Source: Pirellulaceae bacterium
GTDB lineage: Bacteria > Planctomycetota > Planctomycetia > Pirellulales > Pirellulaceae
Assembly: GCA_019636385.1 (NCBI GenBank)
Contig: JAHBXT010000006.1
Coordinates: 62,001-126,000 of the forward strand
DNA length: 64,000 nt
Direction of reading: 5' to 3'
Both the position numbers and the translations under genes were made by a program. Shown here one piece after another: positions 18,207 to 27,379 of the stretch; positions within the stretch are counted from its first letter, which is position 1, and each line of letters starts with the position of its first letter. The notes below the pieces were generated by a model. The model searched no databases. It had not been told where the DNA came from and was given only the letters and a program-made list of their open reading frames with translations.

Positions 18207-19856
18207 TCACGTTTCATCAGCCGTCTTGGCCATGTCACGCAACTTATACTTTTGAATCTTGCCTGTCGAGGTTTTCGGGATTTCGGCGAACACAACCTGT
18301 TTGGGACATTTGAATCGCGCTAACAGCGATCTACAGTGGTCGATAATCTCCTGAGGGCTGGCCGTGCGACCGGGCTTGAGTTCTACGTAGGCCAGTGGAA
18401 CCTCGCCCCATTTTTCATCGTCTTTGGCGACCACGCCGCAGGCCGCGACGGCGGGATGCTTGTAGAGTGCGTCCTCGACTTCGATTGACGAAATATTTTC
18501 GCCTCCGGAAATAATGATGTCCTTGGAGCGATCCTTCAGTTGAATGTAACCGTCTGGGTGCATGACTCCCAAGTCGCCCGAGTGAAACCATCCACCTTCG
18601 AACGCTTCGTCGGTGGCCGCTTTATTCTTGAGGTAGCCTTTCATTACGATGTTGCCTCGAAACATGACTTCCCCCATAGTTTGGCCGTCGTGTGGTACTT
18701 CGTTCATCGTTTGTGGGTCACGGACGGACAGGCCTTCCAAACCCGAATAGCGCACTCCTTGCCGAGCCATTTTTGTGGCACGTTCACCTCGCTCCAATGC
18801 GTCCCACTCGGCTTGCCACTGATTGACGACAGATGGACCGTATGTCTCCGTCAAGCCATATAAATGGATGACTCGAAAGCCGGCGTCGGCTAGTCCAGCC
18901 AGCACCGCCTCGGGAGGCGGTGCGGCGGCGGTGTTGCAGGTTACTTGCTGCGGGAACGAACGTTTGTCCTCCTCGGCTGCTCCCAGCAGAGTCGACATTA
19001 CAATGGGCGCTCCGCAGATAACAGTCACTCGATGATCGGCGATGGCATCGTAGACCGCTTTGGCGCGGACCCATCGCAGGCAAACATGTGTCGATGCGGT
19101 CACGGCCAGAGTCCATGCGAAACACCAACCATTGCAATGAAACATGGGCAACGTCCACAAATAAACGCCGTGCTGGCTCAGCCCCGCATGAATCGTGTTG
19201 GTATAGGCCATCAGTGCCGCGCCCCGATGATGAAACACCACGCCTTTGGGATTGCCTGTCGTCCCCGATGTGTAGTTGAGCGCGATGGAATCCCACTCGT
19301 CGGCAGGCACCAGCCACTGAAATTCCTGGCTGCCCTCGGCCAAGAGTGCTTCATATTCCAAGCTGCCCAACCAATCGCCTTTGGGATAAGGCGCATCGGC
19401 GGGATACTGTGTATCGTCGAAGTCGATGACCAACGGCTTGACTTTGCATAGCCGCAAAGCTTCAGAGATCACCGCCGAAAACTCGCGATCCACGATCAGC
19501 ACTTTTGATTCTGCATGATCCAGTTGAAAGGCGATGATGGCCGCGTCCAATCGAGTATTAATGCAATGCAGCACCGCTCCAACCATTGGCACACCAAAAT
19601 GCGCCTCCAGCATGGGCGGCGTATTGGACAGCATGACCGACACCGTATCCCCCTTGCCAATGTTGCGGCCAGCCAACGCGGACGCCAATCGCAATGATCG
19701 CTGCCAAAACTGTCGGTAGCTGTACCGTAGTTGGCCATGAATGATAGCCGTGTGATTTGGGAAGATATCCGCAGCTCGCTCCAAAAAACAGATTGGCGTT
19801 AACGCTTGATAGTTGGCTGGGTTCTTGCCTAAATCTCGATCGTACATGTGCGTCAT
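18207..19856 (-). CDS. Acyl-CoA synthetase (AMP-forming, fatty-acid / DmdB-like)
   Basis: The 549-residue protein activates a carboxylic acid to acyl-CoA through an acyl-adenylate. The phosphate-binding motif YTSGTTGNPKGVVFHHRGA is at about residues 195-213, the acyl-binding region LPMFHCNGWCFAW at about 237, YGLTETYGPSV at about 335, GWFHSGDLGVMHPDGYI near 428, and the C-terminal hinge and catalytic Lys lie in KTSTGKIQKYKLRDMA. Domain order and length match medium/long-chain acyl-CoA synthetases of the group that includes methylmercaptopropionate-CoA ligase; the actual substrate is not readable. GGAGAGG lies 7 bases before the ATG. It stands alone, with a decayed region downstream. Confidence 0.88.
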   Translation of the reverse strand: MTHMYDRDLGKNPANYQALTPICFLERAADIFPNHTAIIHGQLRYSYRQFWQRSLRLASALAGRNIGKGDTVSVMLSNTPPMLEAHFGVPMVGAVLHCINTRLDAAIIAFQLDHAESKVLIVDREFSAVISEALRLCKVKPLVIDFDDTQYPADAPYPKGDWLGSLEYEALLAEGSQEFQWLVPADEWDSIALNYTSGTTGNPKGVVFHHRGAALMAYTNTIHAGLSQHGVYLWTLPMFHCNGWCFAWTLAVTASTHVCLRWVRAKAVYDAIADHRVTVICGAPIVMSTLLGAAEEDKRSFPQQVTCNTAAAPPPEAVLAGLADAGFRVIHLYGLTETYGPSVVNQWQAEWDALERGERATKMARQGVRYSGLEGLSVRDPQTMNEVPHDGQTMGEVMFRGNIVMKGYLKNKAATDEAFEGGWFHSGDLGVMHPDGYIQLKDRSKDIIISGGENISSIEVEDALYKHPAVAACGVVAKDDEKWGEVPLAYVELKPGRTASPQEIIDHCRSLLARFKCPKQVVFAEIPKTSTGKIQKYKLRDMAKTADET

Positions 19857-20363
19857 CGGATCGCCTCTCCAGGTTGCGGCGCTGGGTATCTACACTATGG
19901 GATAGGTCCATCCGGTTGTTTACTGACAGGTTTCCCGGTGGCATACATCCCGGCCATTGTAGCATTCGCGGACACCCTAGATTCGTGGTTTTATGTGTTT
20001 GCACCTGTAAACTGTAATGCTAGAAAGATTTGCGCCACTTGCCTATTTGCGGGCAGAGCGTCCAGCGTTGGACATCAGACACCATCGGTTAGCTATGTGT
20101 CGCCAAGCGGTGAAATTAAGCGGACAGTGGCTGTCGTCAGAGGCTGGATATTTGAGTCTACCGACATTGATCTTCACGAACTGTCACTACGGCGCGGACA
20201 TCGATCGAACCATCATGGCACTGAACTACAGGCTTGGGGAGGTCATAAAAAAACAGGCGAATTTGCTGCGCCTAGCAGAATCCGTCTACCAAAACAGTTA
20301 CCATGAAAGATATGTCTGCCGACGACGGCGTTGTTTGTGTTCTCTAACGCAGAAGGGTACGTC
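19857..20363. other. Divergent intergenic region
   Basis: About 500 bases between the leftward acyl-CoA synthetase and the rightward EF-G paralogue. Frames here lack any family signature and look like chance. It should contain both promoters; none was identified with confidence. Confidence 0.4.
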
Positions 20364-22475
20364 ATGTCCAGTCACGTTCAGATCTCCAATCGTCGAAACA
20401 TTGCTTTGTGCGGCCACGGATCGATCGGCAAGACCAGTTTGATTGATGCGTTGCTGCTACATACGGGAGCGATTGCCGGCCATCACAGCGTCGATGACGG
20501 CACGAGTGTTTGCGATTTCGATCCTGAAGAAAAACTACACAAGCACACGATCGAAGCCAAGGTCGTGCATCTGCAGTCTGATTCAGTGTACTTTACCTTT
20601 CTGGACACGCCCGGCTACACAGATTGCATCGGCCAAACGATTGGCGCGCTGGTCGCAGCCGACGGAGCTGTTATCGGCATCAATGCTCACAAAGGGATTG
20701 AAGTCAATACGCGGCGCGTATTCAAAGAAGTCTTGGACTTGGGCATGCCGGTTAGTTTAGTCATCACCCGGGTGGATGGCGAAGCCGTAGACTTTGGTCC
20801 ATTGATGCAGCAGATTCGCGACACATTTGGTCCCAGCTGTGTGTTGATGAACTTGCCAAAACGCGATGGCGAACTGGTGACTGGCATAGTCGATCTCTTA
20901 GAGCCCGGCGATGACTTGGGGGCAGTGATGGAAGTAGGTCCACTACATGATCAGCTCGTCGAGGCCCTGGTCGAAGGCAGCGATGTGCTGATGGAACGCT
21001 ATCTGGACGGCGATATTCCGTCGATTCAAGAGCTATTACCACTGTTGCCGGATGCCGTGTTATCGCGCGAGTTGATTCCTGTATTTTGTGTCGACGCGCG
21101 CGACAATATCGGGTTGAGCGAGTTCTTACGCGGTTTGGCTCAGACCATGCCCTCCCCCGATCGTATCGAGCGCCACGGCAGCTCTACCGAAGGTCAGGAT
21201 GTGGTACTGCATGCCGATGCTTCTGGGCCTCTGGTAGCCCAAGTCTTCAAGACTCGCGTTGATCCCTACCTACAAAAGCTCAGTTATATCCGGGTCTTCA
21301 ATGGCACGCTGAAAAAAGATCAGTTGATTCATGTCGACGGCGATTCACAAACCATCAAGATACCGACTCTGCTTGAAGTGCAAGCCGGGCAGACGCAGCC
21401 CTTGGACTACGCCGAGGCCGGGCAGATTGTGGCCGTGGCAAAAGTGGACGCCTTGCACACCGGGTCAGTACTGGGGGATGTGCGTATGCCGGAAATTCAC
21501 TTTCCACAGCCCATGGTCGGACTGGCCATCCGTCCCAAGACGCAAGCCGACGAGAAGCGGTTGTCGGTTGCATTGCACAAGCTGGTCGAAGAAGATCCCA
21601 CCATTCGCTTGGATCGAGACAGCTTGACCAGCGAAGTCGTGCTGACTGGAATGAGTGAGCTGCATTTGAAATTGTTGCTGGAGCGAATGCAGCATCGTGA
21701 CAAGGTTGATTTGGAGACTCACGATCCGCGTATACCGCTGCGCGAGACGATACAAATACAAGCCGAGGGCTCTTATCGCCACAAGAAACAGAGCGGTGGT
21801 CGTGGCCAGTTTGGCGAGGTGCACATTCGCATGTATCCTTTTCCACGCGGGACGGCCGTTGAGGATTTTGCTACCAAATCGCGTTTCCCAAGTCTCAAGG
21901 CGGTGCATCATGACGCCGTCAACAACTTCTTGTGGATCGACTCGGTTGTTGGCGGCTCGATTCCAGGCAACTTTTTGCCGGCAATTGAAAAGGGGTTTAA
22001 GGAACGTATCGTTCGCGGTGTGATCGCCGGCTATCCAATTCAAGATGTGGCCGTGGAGGTTCACTATGGTAAGCATCATCCGGTCGATAGCAGCGAAGCT
22101 GCCTTCAAGATCGCCGGTGCCATGGCCTTCAAGCAAGTGTTCCTGGAATCGCAGCCCTGCTTGCTTGAGCCGCTGGTAAAGCTAGACGTTAGCGTACCTG
22201 AGTCGCATGTCGGCGATGTGTATGGCGACATGAGTTCCCGCGGTGGCCGAGTGTTGGGTACCGACTCCGGTGGCGGTGACATTCAAGTCGTGCACTGCAT
22301 CGTGCCGTTGCGCGAAGTCATGCATTATGGACGTACGCTCAGCAGCATGACCGGCGGCCAGGGCAGCTACTCCATCGAATTCTCCAGTTACGAAGTCATG
22401 CCCCCCAACGCCCAGCAACAGTACCTACAAACAGTCAAAGCCGAAGACGAAGTCGAATCGCTGCTCAGTTCGTAG
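20364..22475 (+). CDS. Elongation factor G-like translational GTPase (EF-G paralogue)
   Basis: The frame is open from 20331; the ATG at 20364 has AGAAGGG about 6 bases upstream and begins MSSHVQISNRRNIALCGHG, giving 703 residues. It has the full five-domain EF-G build: G domain with GHGSIGKTSL (17-26) and DTPGYTDCIGQT, domain II with VFKTRVDPYLQKLSYIRVFNG, and domains III-V with SGGRGQFGEVHIRMYP, IDSVVGGSIPGNFLPAIEKG, and MSSRGGRVLGTDSGGGDIQV near the end. Two guanine-nucleotide motifs differ from canonical EF-G: GHGSIGKT replaces GHVDHGKT-type P-loops and TRVD replaces NKXD. It is therefore a divergent paralogue rather than the housekeeping fusA. No rpsL/rpsG/tuf neighbours are present. Confidence 0.88.
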   Translation: MSSHVQISNRRNIALCGHGSIGKTSLIDALLLHTGAIAGHHSVDDGTSVCDFDPEEKLHKHTIEAKVVHLQSDSVYFTFLDTPGYTDCIGQTIGALVAADGAVIGINAHKGIEVNTRRVFKEVLDLGMPVSLVITRVDGEAVDFGPLMQQIRDTFGPSCVLMNLPKRDGELVTGIVDLLEPGDDLGAVMEVGPLHDQLVEALVEGSDVLMERYLDGDIPSIQELLPLLPDAVLSRELIPVFCVDARDNIGLSEFLRGLAQTMPSPDRIERHGSSTEGQDVVLHADASGPLVAQVFKTRVDPYLQKLSYIRVFNGTLKKDQLIHVDGDSQTIKIPTLLEVQAGQTQPLDYAEAGQIVAVAKVDALHTGSVLGDVRMPEIHFPQPMVGLAIRPKTQADEKRLSVALHKLVEEDPTIRLDRDSLTSEVVLTGMSELHLKLLLERMQHRDKVDLETHDPRIPLRETIQIQAEGSYRHKKQSGGRGQFGEVHIRMYPFPRGTAVEDFATKSRFPSLKAVHHDAVNNFLWIDSVVGGSIPGNFLPAIEKGFKERIVRGVIAGYPIQDVAVEVHYGKHHPVDSSEAAFKIAGAMAFKQVFLESQPCLLEPLVKLDVSVPESHVGDVYGDMSSRGGRVLGTDSGGGDIQVVHCIVPLREVMHYGRTLSSMTGGQGSYSIEFSSYEVMPPNAQQQYLQTVKAEDEVESLLSS

Positions 22476-22728
22476 CTCCAAAATTGTTGTTAGACTGGTG
22501 TCGGATATTACCGTATTGGCCGGTATGGCAGTGGTGGGTACGCCGCATGTGAATCGGTTGCGATTCAGCGACCGAACCTGGATTTCGTGAATCGCCGCGC
22601 TCGTTGTAAGATGTGTGCGACGAAAAGAGGGTGCCATACATCCATGCTGAGAATCAGCTCCGTCCATCGTTTGAACATCACGCAAGCGACCAGTTGACAT
22701 ACTCTGTCACACAGCCATTGAAGCTATC

Positions 22729-23988
22729 ATGCAACGTTTCGCTAGTCTGGCTTTTGTATGCATTGCAAGTACTTGGGCGCAGGCAGATTTTCCGCAGTTT
22801 GAAATGCAGGAGATCGACCGTACGCTCAAAATTGGATATGCGGTAATCGCTGAGGATCTAGACGGCGATCGACAGCCCGATATCGTCGTGGTGGATCAAC
22901 ACCAAATCGTTTGGTACCGCAATCCAGGTGACGCGACAGCGCCTTGGACAAAGCACATCATCCTGGACGGCCAGACGCGGCCTGACAATGTTAGTATTGC
23001 GGCATTGAATATCGTCGGTGATGAATTGCCTGAGTTGGTAGTCGGTGCGGGCTGGAAGCCTTTTGATACGCTGCAGCCAGGGCAATTGGTCTGGCTCGAG
23101 CGTCCGCAGGATATCACCCAGCAGTGGATGATGCATGCTCTGCCGTGCGACGAACCGACCGTGCATCGAGTGCGCGCGCTAGATATCGACGACGATGGAA
23201 CCATGGAGATCGTCCATGTGCCGCTCATGGGCCGAAATGCAACTCGCCAAGCCAACTGGCTGGACGGCCGCCCCCTGGCCATCGTCGCGCTCAAAATTCC
23301 TGCCAACGACCCGCGCATCCCAGAGAACTGGAAACCTCACGTACTGTCTCAGCAGCTGCATGTGGCACACAACTTTGTGGATGGCGGCGCGGGTGGGTAC
23401 GCCCGGCGTGGTCGCGGGATACTGGTAGCCAGTTACGAGGGCCTAAGTCTGCTGTATCCCGAAGGCACAGGCGATCTTTGGACAACGCGATTGATGCATG
23501 CCGCCAACCAAGACAACCCTGCGGCCAGTCGCGGGGCCAGCGAAGTCAAACGCTCCGGTGATGGGCGCGGAATCATCGCAACGATCGAACCGTGGCACGG
23601 CAACCAAGTCGTCATTTATGCTGCGGGCAAGCCCGATCCGAGCCAAGCGTTTTCGTTAGTGCGCTATGTACTGGACGATCGTCTGCGCTGGGGACATGCC
23701 GTGTGCTTTGCCGACTTGGATGGCGACTCGGTGGATGAGCTTATTATCGGTGTACGCGATGATCCCAAGCCCGAGCAAGGTGACACATTTACTGACCGAC
23801 GCGGAGTGCGACTCTATCGTAGCCTGGATCAGCAGGGCTCCAGTTGGCAGCGGCACATACTGGAGGAAGGCGGTGTAGCCGTCGAAGACCTGACCGCAGC
23901 AGATCTCAACGGCGACGGGCGCATCGACCTCATCGCCGTCGGCCGCCAGACCGGCAACGCCAGAATCTACTGGAATCGCGGACAATAG
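22729..23988 (+). CDS. Secreted FG-GAP / VCBS-repeat protein
   Basis: The 419-residue protein has a signal peptide (MQRFASLAFVCIASTWAQA) and repeated calcium-type blades: DLDGDRQPDIVVVDQ near residue 44, DIDDDGTMEIVHVPL near 155, DLDGDSVDELIIGVRDD near 330 and DLNGDGRIDLIAVGRQTGN near 393. Such repeats fold into a seven-bladed propeller that binds ligands or proteins outside the cell. Family members are abundant in planctomycetes, often as soluble exported proteins. No enzymatic motif is seen. It is flanked by about 250 and 330 bases of non-coding DNA, so it is probably monocistronic. Confidence 0.85.
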   Translation: MQRFASLAFVCIASTWAQADFPQFEMQEIDRTLKIGYAVIAEDLDGDRQPDIVVVDQHQIVWYRNPGDATAPWTKHIILDGQTRPDNVSIAALNIVGDELPELVVGAGWKPFDTLQPGQLVWLERPQDITQQWMMHALPCDEPTVHRVRALDIDDDGTMEIVHVPLMGRNATRQANWLDGRPLAIVALKIPANDPRIPENWKPHVLSQQLHVAHNFVDGGAGGYARRGRGILVASYEGLSLLYPEGTGDLWTTRLMHAANQDNPAASRGASEVKRSGDGRGIIATIEPWHGNQVVIYAAGKPDPSQAFSLVRYVLDDRLRWGHAVCFADLDGDSVDELIIGVRDDPKPEQGDTFTDRRGVRLYRSLDQQGSSWQRHILEEGGVAVEDLTAADLNGDGRIDLIAVGRQTGNARIYWNRGQ

Positions 23989-24317
23989 GCGAACAACATG
24001 AGCGATTCGGTATTGGACGCGGTTAGTACGGGTGGTTAACCTGAGTCACGCGTGGAGCAGTTCTCGCAAGGACTAAACAACGGGTGATTTGTGCGTCCCC
24101 GCGCTGCAGCACATTTGCCGGTGATTCAATTTCCAACGTAATCGTCAGCAACCACTCCAGCACGCGGAGATTGACGATACAGCCCGCCACAGGTTAGCTG
24201 GCAATACGTTAACTGCCAACGGTACTCGGCAATGACCGGAAGCTTGCAGTCACGTTTCCGCACAGCTATACTTAACAGCCGTGGTGACTCAATTTGGTAG
24301 ATAACAAGGAAATTATC
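23989..24317. other. Intergenic region without a recognised gene
   Basis: Both strands lack a supported frame. It precedes a small membrane protein with a clear ribosome binding site, so its promoter is expected here. Confidence 0.35.
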
Positions 24318-24575
24318 ATGAATCCAGATTCATCGGCAGTTCGCCAAAGTTTCAGTGCAAAGTTCCTCGCGGTGTTTAGCCTTGCGACATTCTGGGCGAT
24401 CCCATTTGCTCCGCTCGTAATAATCGCTGCGCTCAGCAAATCGAAAAATTCGACTGGTTGGGTACGTCGGCTTTCGGTCTCAGCTGCCATTGTGTGTTCC
24501 GTCTATACCATCGCGATTGCGGCTTGGGTGCTTTGCCTCGCCATATACGTACTTACTGGTGGGCAACTTGCGTAG
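24318..24575 (+). CDS. Small two-helix membrane protein
   Basis: The 85-residue protein begins at ATG 24318, with AAGGAA 7 bases upstream; an in-frame TTG at 24294 is less likely. It has two membrane helices (FLAVFSLATFWAIPFAPLVI and VSAAIVCSVYTIAIAAWVLCLAIYVL) joined by a short basic loop. It matches no family that I can name. It precedes the dead Na+/Ca2+ exchanger gene by about 70 bases on the same strand and may once have shared its transcript. Confidence 0.6.
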   Translation: MNPDSSAVRQSFSAKFLAVFSLATFWAIPFAPLVIIAALSKSKNSTGWVRRLSVSAAIVCSVYTIAIAAWVLCLAIYVLTGGQLA

Positions 24576-24647
24576 GTTACCACTGGTTGAACGTTGCACA
24601 TGGGAGCACTCAGCTTGCTAGACGTTAGGCACTTCAAGGAGCGCCAA

Positions 24648-25585
24648 CATCGCAACCATTTTATTAATTGCCCTATCTCTATTCTTGCTGTATGCAGGAG
24701 CTGAAGGCCTCGTTCGAGGTAGTTCGCCAATTGCACGTCGGTCGGGACTCAGCCAATTGACCGTCGGCCTGACCATTGTTGCCTTCGGGACGAGTTCTCC
24801 TGAGTTGGTCGTAAGCGCAAAAAGCAGCGCTGGCCCAGCAGGGCGATATCTCAGTTGCCAACGTTGTTGGTTCAAACTCTCTTAATATCGGGATTATTTT
24901 GGGCCTGACCGCTCTTGTTTGTCCAATTCCCGTTCACCTTAAAATTATCAGAGTTGACGCCCCGATTTGTCTCGCGGTTGCGATACTTCTGCCATGGATG
25001 CTGTCTGACAATACCGTCTTCCGCCCGGAAGGCTTAATGCTGTTGGTCGGTCTCGTGGCTTATACAGGGTACTGCGTATTACCAAGCCGCACTGCACTCA
25101 CACTCGATTCTGTAGAGTTGGCTCATCCGTCGCTTGCAAAACATTGAAGCATTGACTTGCTAGTTGTGGCCGCAAGCCTGGGAGTTCTGGTAATTGGGTC
25201 GCGCTTACTCGTTGACAATGCGATCGTGTTGGCCAAGGTGTGGGGTGTATCCGAGGCTATTATTGGACTAACGATTGTTGCGGCTGGCACCAGCTTGCCA
25301 GAACTTGCAACATCCCTAGTGGCAGCGATTCGCAAGCAACCCCACATCGCCATCGGAAACATTGTTGGCTCCAATATTTTTAATGTTCTCGCGATTCTAG
25401 GGTTGAGTTCCATGGTCGCGCCACTCGATGCCCCTAGAATCTCGAAAACGCATGTAGCGGTGATGATCCTATTTACGGTATTGATAATTCCCATGCTCTA
25501 CACAGGTAGATTGCTTCATCGCTTAGAAGGTGCCATACTTCTGTTACTCTACATCGCAGATCTAATAGCGTTGCGGCCTCATTAG
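24648..25585 (+). pseudogene. Na+/Ca2+ exchanger family antiporter, inactivated
   Basis: Three pieces together make a complete exchanger of about 310 residues with the two characteristic inverted alpha repeats: LTVGLTIVAFGTSSPELVVS in the first half and AIIGLTIVAAGTSLPELATS followed by NIVGSNIFNVLAILGLSS in the second. AAGGAG at 24636 is followed at normal spacing by ATC, not ATG, where the protein should start (ATC GCA ACC ATT). A run of five A near 24820 adds one base and shifts the frame; the correct continuation GDISVANVVGSNSLNIGIILG is in the next frame. An in-frame TGA at 25145 then interrupts the second half, where a TGG would read through. Three independent lesions make a pseudogene likely. 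Confidence 0.82.
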
Positions 25586-25747
25586 GTGCTGAATGGGCTA
25601 GAGCATGCATCCTTAATCGCAAGTTCCGGTCGACGCTTACCTTTCCAGGCAACCGTCTGACTGGTAGTTGAGCGACCAAGTTATTCAGGCACCCTCGGCA
25701 ATCCGACTTGTCTAGCCATCAAGCGACTGATGCCACAACGACTTTTG

Positions 25748-26491
25748 TTACGGCTTATACGGACGGTTAATGAATTTGGAGACGGCTAGCCCAAGGGCAG
25801 TGCCTACTAAGATCAAGAGCAGAAAGTAAATCGGCGACTGAGACCAGCGCCAGTTCTCCGTTAGCGTGGTGCCCAGAACAGTGCCAAGTGTGGCGATCGG
25901 CAAGAATAGCGCAGCCAGAGTATTGAGTCGATGGGCGGCGACAGTCATTTGCTGGGCGGCAGCGGATTGTTCGGCCGCGTTGCGAATCATGGCAACTTCC
26001 ATTGAATTCTTCACGTCCGTATGCAGTAATTCAGCTTGTCGCGACAAATCGTAGGCCCGATCACGAGTCTCAATCAGCGACCGCTCGGCAGGGCATAGAT
26101 CGCGGGCATGTTCCAACGCGGCCAGTAGATTCTTGAGTGTCCTCATGAGGGGTACGATTCCGTCCAGCACTGGCAGATAGTCGAGGGACTGATCGGCCTT
26201 TTGCTCCTCGATTTCGTAGCGCTCTAATCGCTTGGCGAACCGGTCCAAGTGCATGCTCAAGGCGGACTTACCTGGATCGCCATTGGACGCCCTCCATTGC
26301 CCTGTTGCATCTAACCAAAATAATATCCCTCGCCGTTGAGGCTGATCGGGCTCGGGTACATGGTGAGCCACAATCAGCAGGTGACCGTCGGCCTGCATGC
26401 ATCGCTGGCTGCCAGCAGTTGACCCAAGACGTTCGCGGAACTGTTCAGGAAAGTCATTCCAAGTTACAGGGATCAGCGTTGGGCTCGACAT
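25748..26491 (-). CDS. CorA-like membrane protein lacking the GMN signature
   Basis: The 247-residue protein has a soluble N-terminal domain, a long helical stretch (residues 80-190, with ETRDRAYDLSRQAELLHTD) and two C-terminal membrane helices (about 195-215 and 222-240). The segment RLNTLAALFLPIATLGTVLG corresponds to the first helix of CorA Mg2+ channels, which normally ends in the selectivity motif GMN. Here that position reads GTVLGTT, so the motif is absent. It is likely a CorA-fold protein whose ion selectivity or channel function has changed. It is monocistronic, convergent with the dead exchanger. Confidence 0.65.
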   Translation of the reverse strand: MSSPTLIPVTWNDFPEQFRERLGSTAGSQRCMQADGHLLIVAHHVPEPDQPQRRGILFWLDATGQWRASNGDPGKSALSMHLDRFAKRLERYEIEEQKADQSLDYLPVLDGIVPLMRTLKNLLAALEHARDLCPAERSLIETRDRAYDLSRQAELLHTDVKNSMEVAMIRNAAEQSAAAQQMTVAAHRLNTLAALFLPIATLGTVLGTTLTENWRWSQSPIYFLLLILVGTALGLAVSKFINRPYKP

Positions 26492-26675
26492 GGAAGCTCT
26501 TCTGCGAGCACGGGGAGTGAGAGCCGAAAGTGTAACCCGGCCAGCCAGTGGCGATACAATTGACTACCGCTTTCGGCTCGATTTTCAGAAAGGGCAACTA
26601 TTGCGAATCGTGAATTGGGCGTGGAGTGGGCAGTCGGGCGCTGGTACCCATGAAAGCCCGCCGATGAACGAGAGT

Positions 26676-26748
26676 GGGCGATGCAGGACTCGAACCTGCG
26701 ACCCCCTGCTTGTAAGGCAGGTGCTCTAACCAACTGAGCTAATCGCCC
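26676..26748 (-). tRNA. tRNA-Val (anticodon UAC)
   Basis: The reverse complement folds into a complete cloverleaf of 73 bases: acceptor GGGCGAT/ATCGCCC, D arm GCTC...GAGC, anticodon stem CCTGC/GCAGG with loop CTTACAA (anticodon TAC), and T arm GCAGG-TTCGAGT-CCTGC. No CCA is encoded. Confidence 0.95.
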
Positions 26749-26852
26749 TCGTGTTGCTTTCGGCCATTTAGTTTTCAGCCAAACGCATGAACAACGTTGG
26801 TGGCTGGTGCAAGGGCCGATAGGTTCTGGATACCCCAATTGACTATTGGAAT

Positions 26853-27050
26853 CTAGGTGTTGGACAGCTGATTGGTCCGGCGTGAGCGTCGTTCGGCTCG
26901 CAAGCGGCTGCGTCGCTTGATTTCACTGGGCTTCTCGTAGAACTCGCGACGACGCATCTCCTTCTTGATGCCACTGCGCTCCACCAATTTTCGGAATCTA
27001 CGGACCGCTTCTTGAATCGACTCACGGTCGCGTACTAACAATTTCACCAT
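26853..27050 (-). CDS. rpsU: 30S ribosomal protein S21
   Basis: The frame is open further upstream, but S21 begins at ATG 27050 (MVKLLVRDRESIQEAVRRFR), giving 65 residues, a normal length. The KLVERSGIKKEMRRREFYEK core and the strongly basic tail (RRSRLRAERRSRR) are typical. S21 sits on the small subunit platform near the anti-Shine-Dalgarno region and supports initiation. GGAG lies about 11 bases before the ATG. It stands near tRNA-Val on the same strand. Confidence 0.95.
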   Translation of the reverse strand: MVKLLVRDRESIQEAVRRFRKLVERSGIKKEMRRREFYEKPSEIKRRSRLRAERRSRRTNQLSNT

Positions 27051-27379
27051 AAGGAAACCAGCTCCAAACTCCCAAATGCTTGTATTAATATCACTGATAA
27101 CGATCCCGGCGGCGGGTATAGCATCCCCCGCGATACAGCGAGCGGCTGATTTTAGAGCACAGAAGCCGACCCGTCCAGGGCTGTTATCCCGCCGCATGAG
27201 AAGGCTAATGGCTGGATTTCGCCGGGATTTGCGGCTTATGAGTTGGGCAGGGGCAGCTTGGCAAACTGTCCTACACCAGCAAGTCGTCCCGAATTTCGTT
27301 GTTTAGCGATGGAATTTCTGTGAAAGCCTCACCGTCTGGCGATGGTGGCTACTGAGTTGAACGTAGTGGACGGGACTGT
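27051..27379. other. Intergenic region upstream of rpsU
   Basis: No supported gene. It should contain the rpsU promoter and the end of the alcohol dehydrogenase transcript, and holds one REP-like hairpin (listed separately). Confidence 0.4.
27331..27352 (+). repeat. REP-like hairpin, copy 2
   Basis: ACCGTC-TGGC-GATGGT followed by GGCTAC: the same unit as at 3195 with one stem change (GACGGT to GATGGT, still G-U pairable) and one flank change. Confidence 0.55.

Noticed and set aside
20017..20442. Plus-strand frame of 141 residues ahead of the EF-G paralogue
   Set aside because: It overlaps the EF-G gene in another frame and shows no family motif.
26835..26849. CCAAT-TGACT-ATTGG hairpin as rpsU terminator
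   Set aside because: The stem is only five weak base pairs and no T-run follows on the minus strand.
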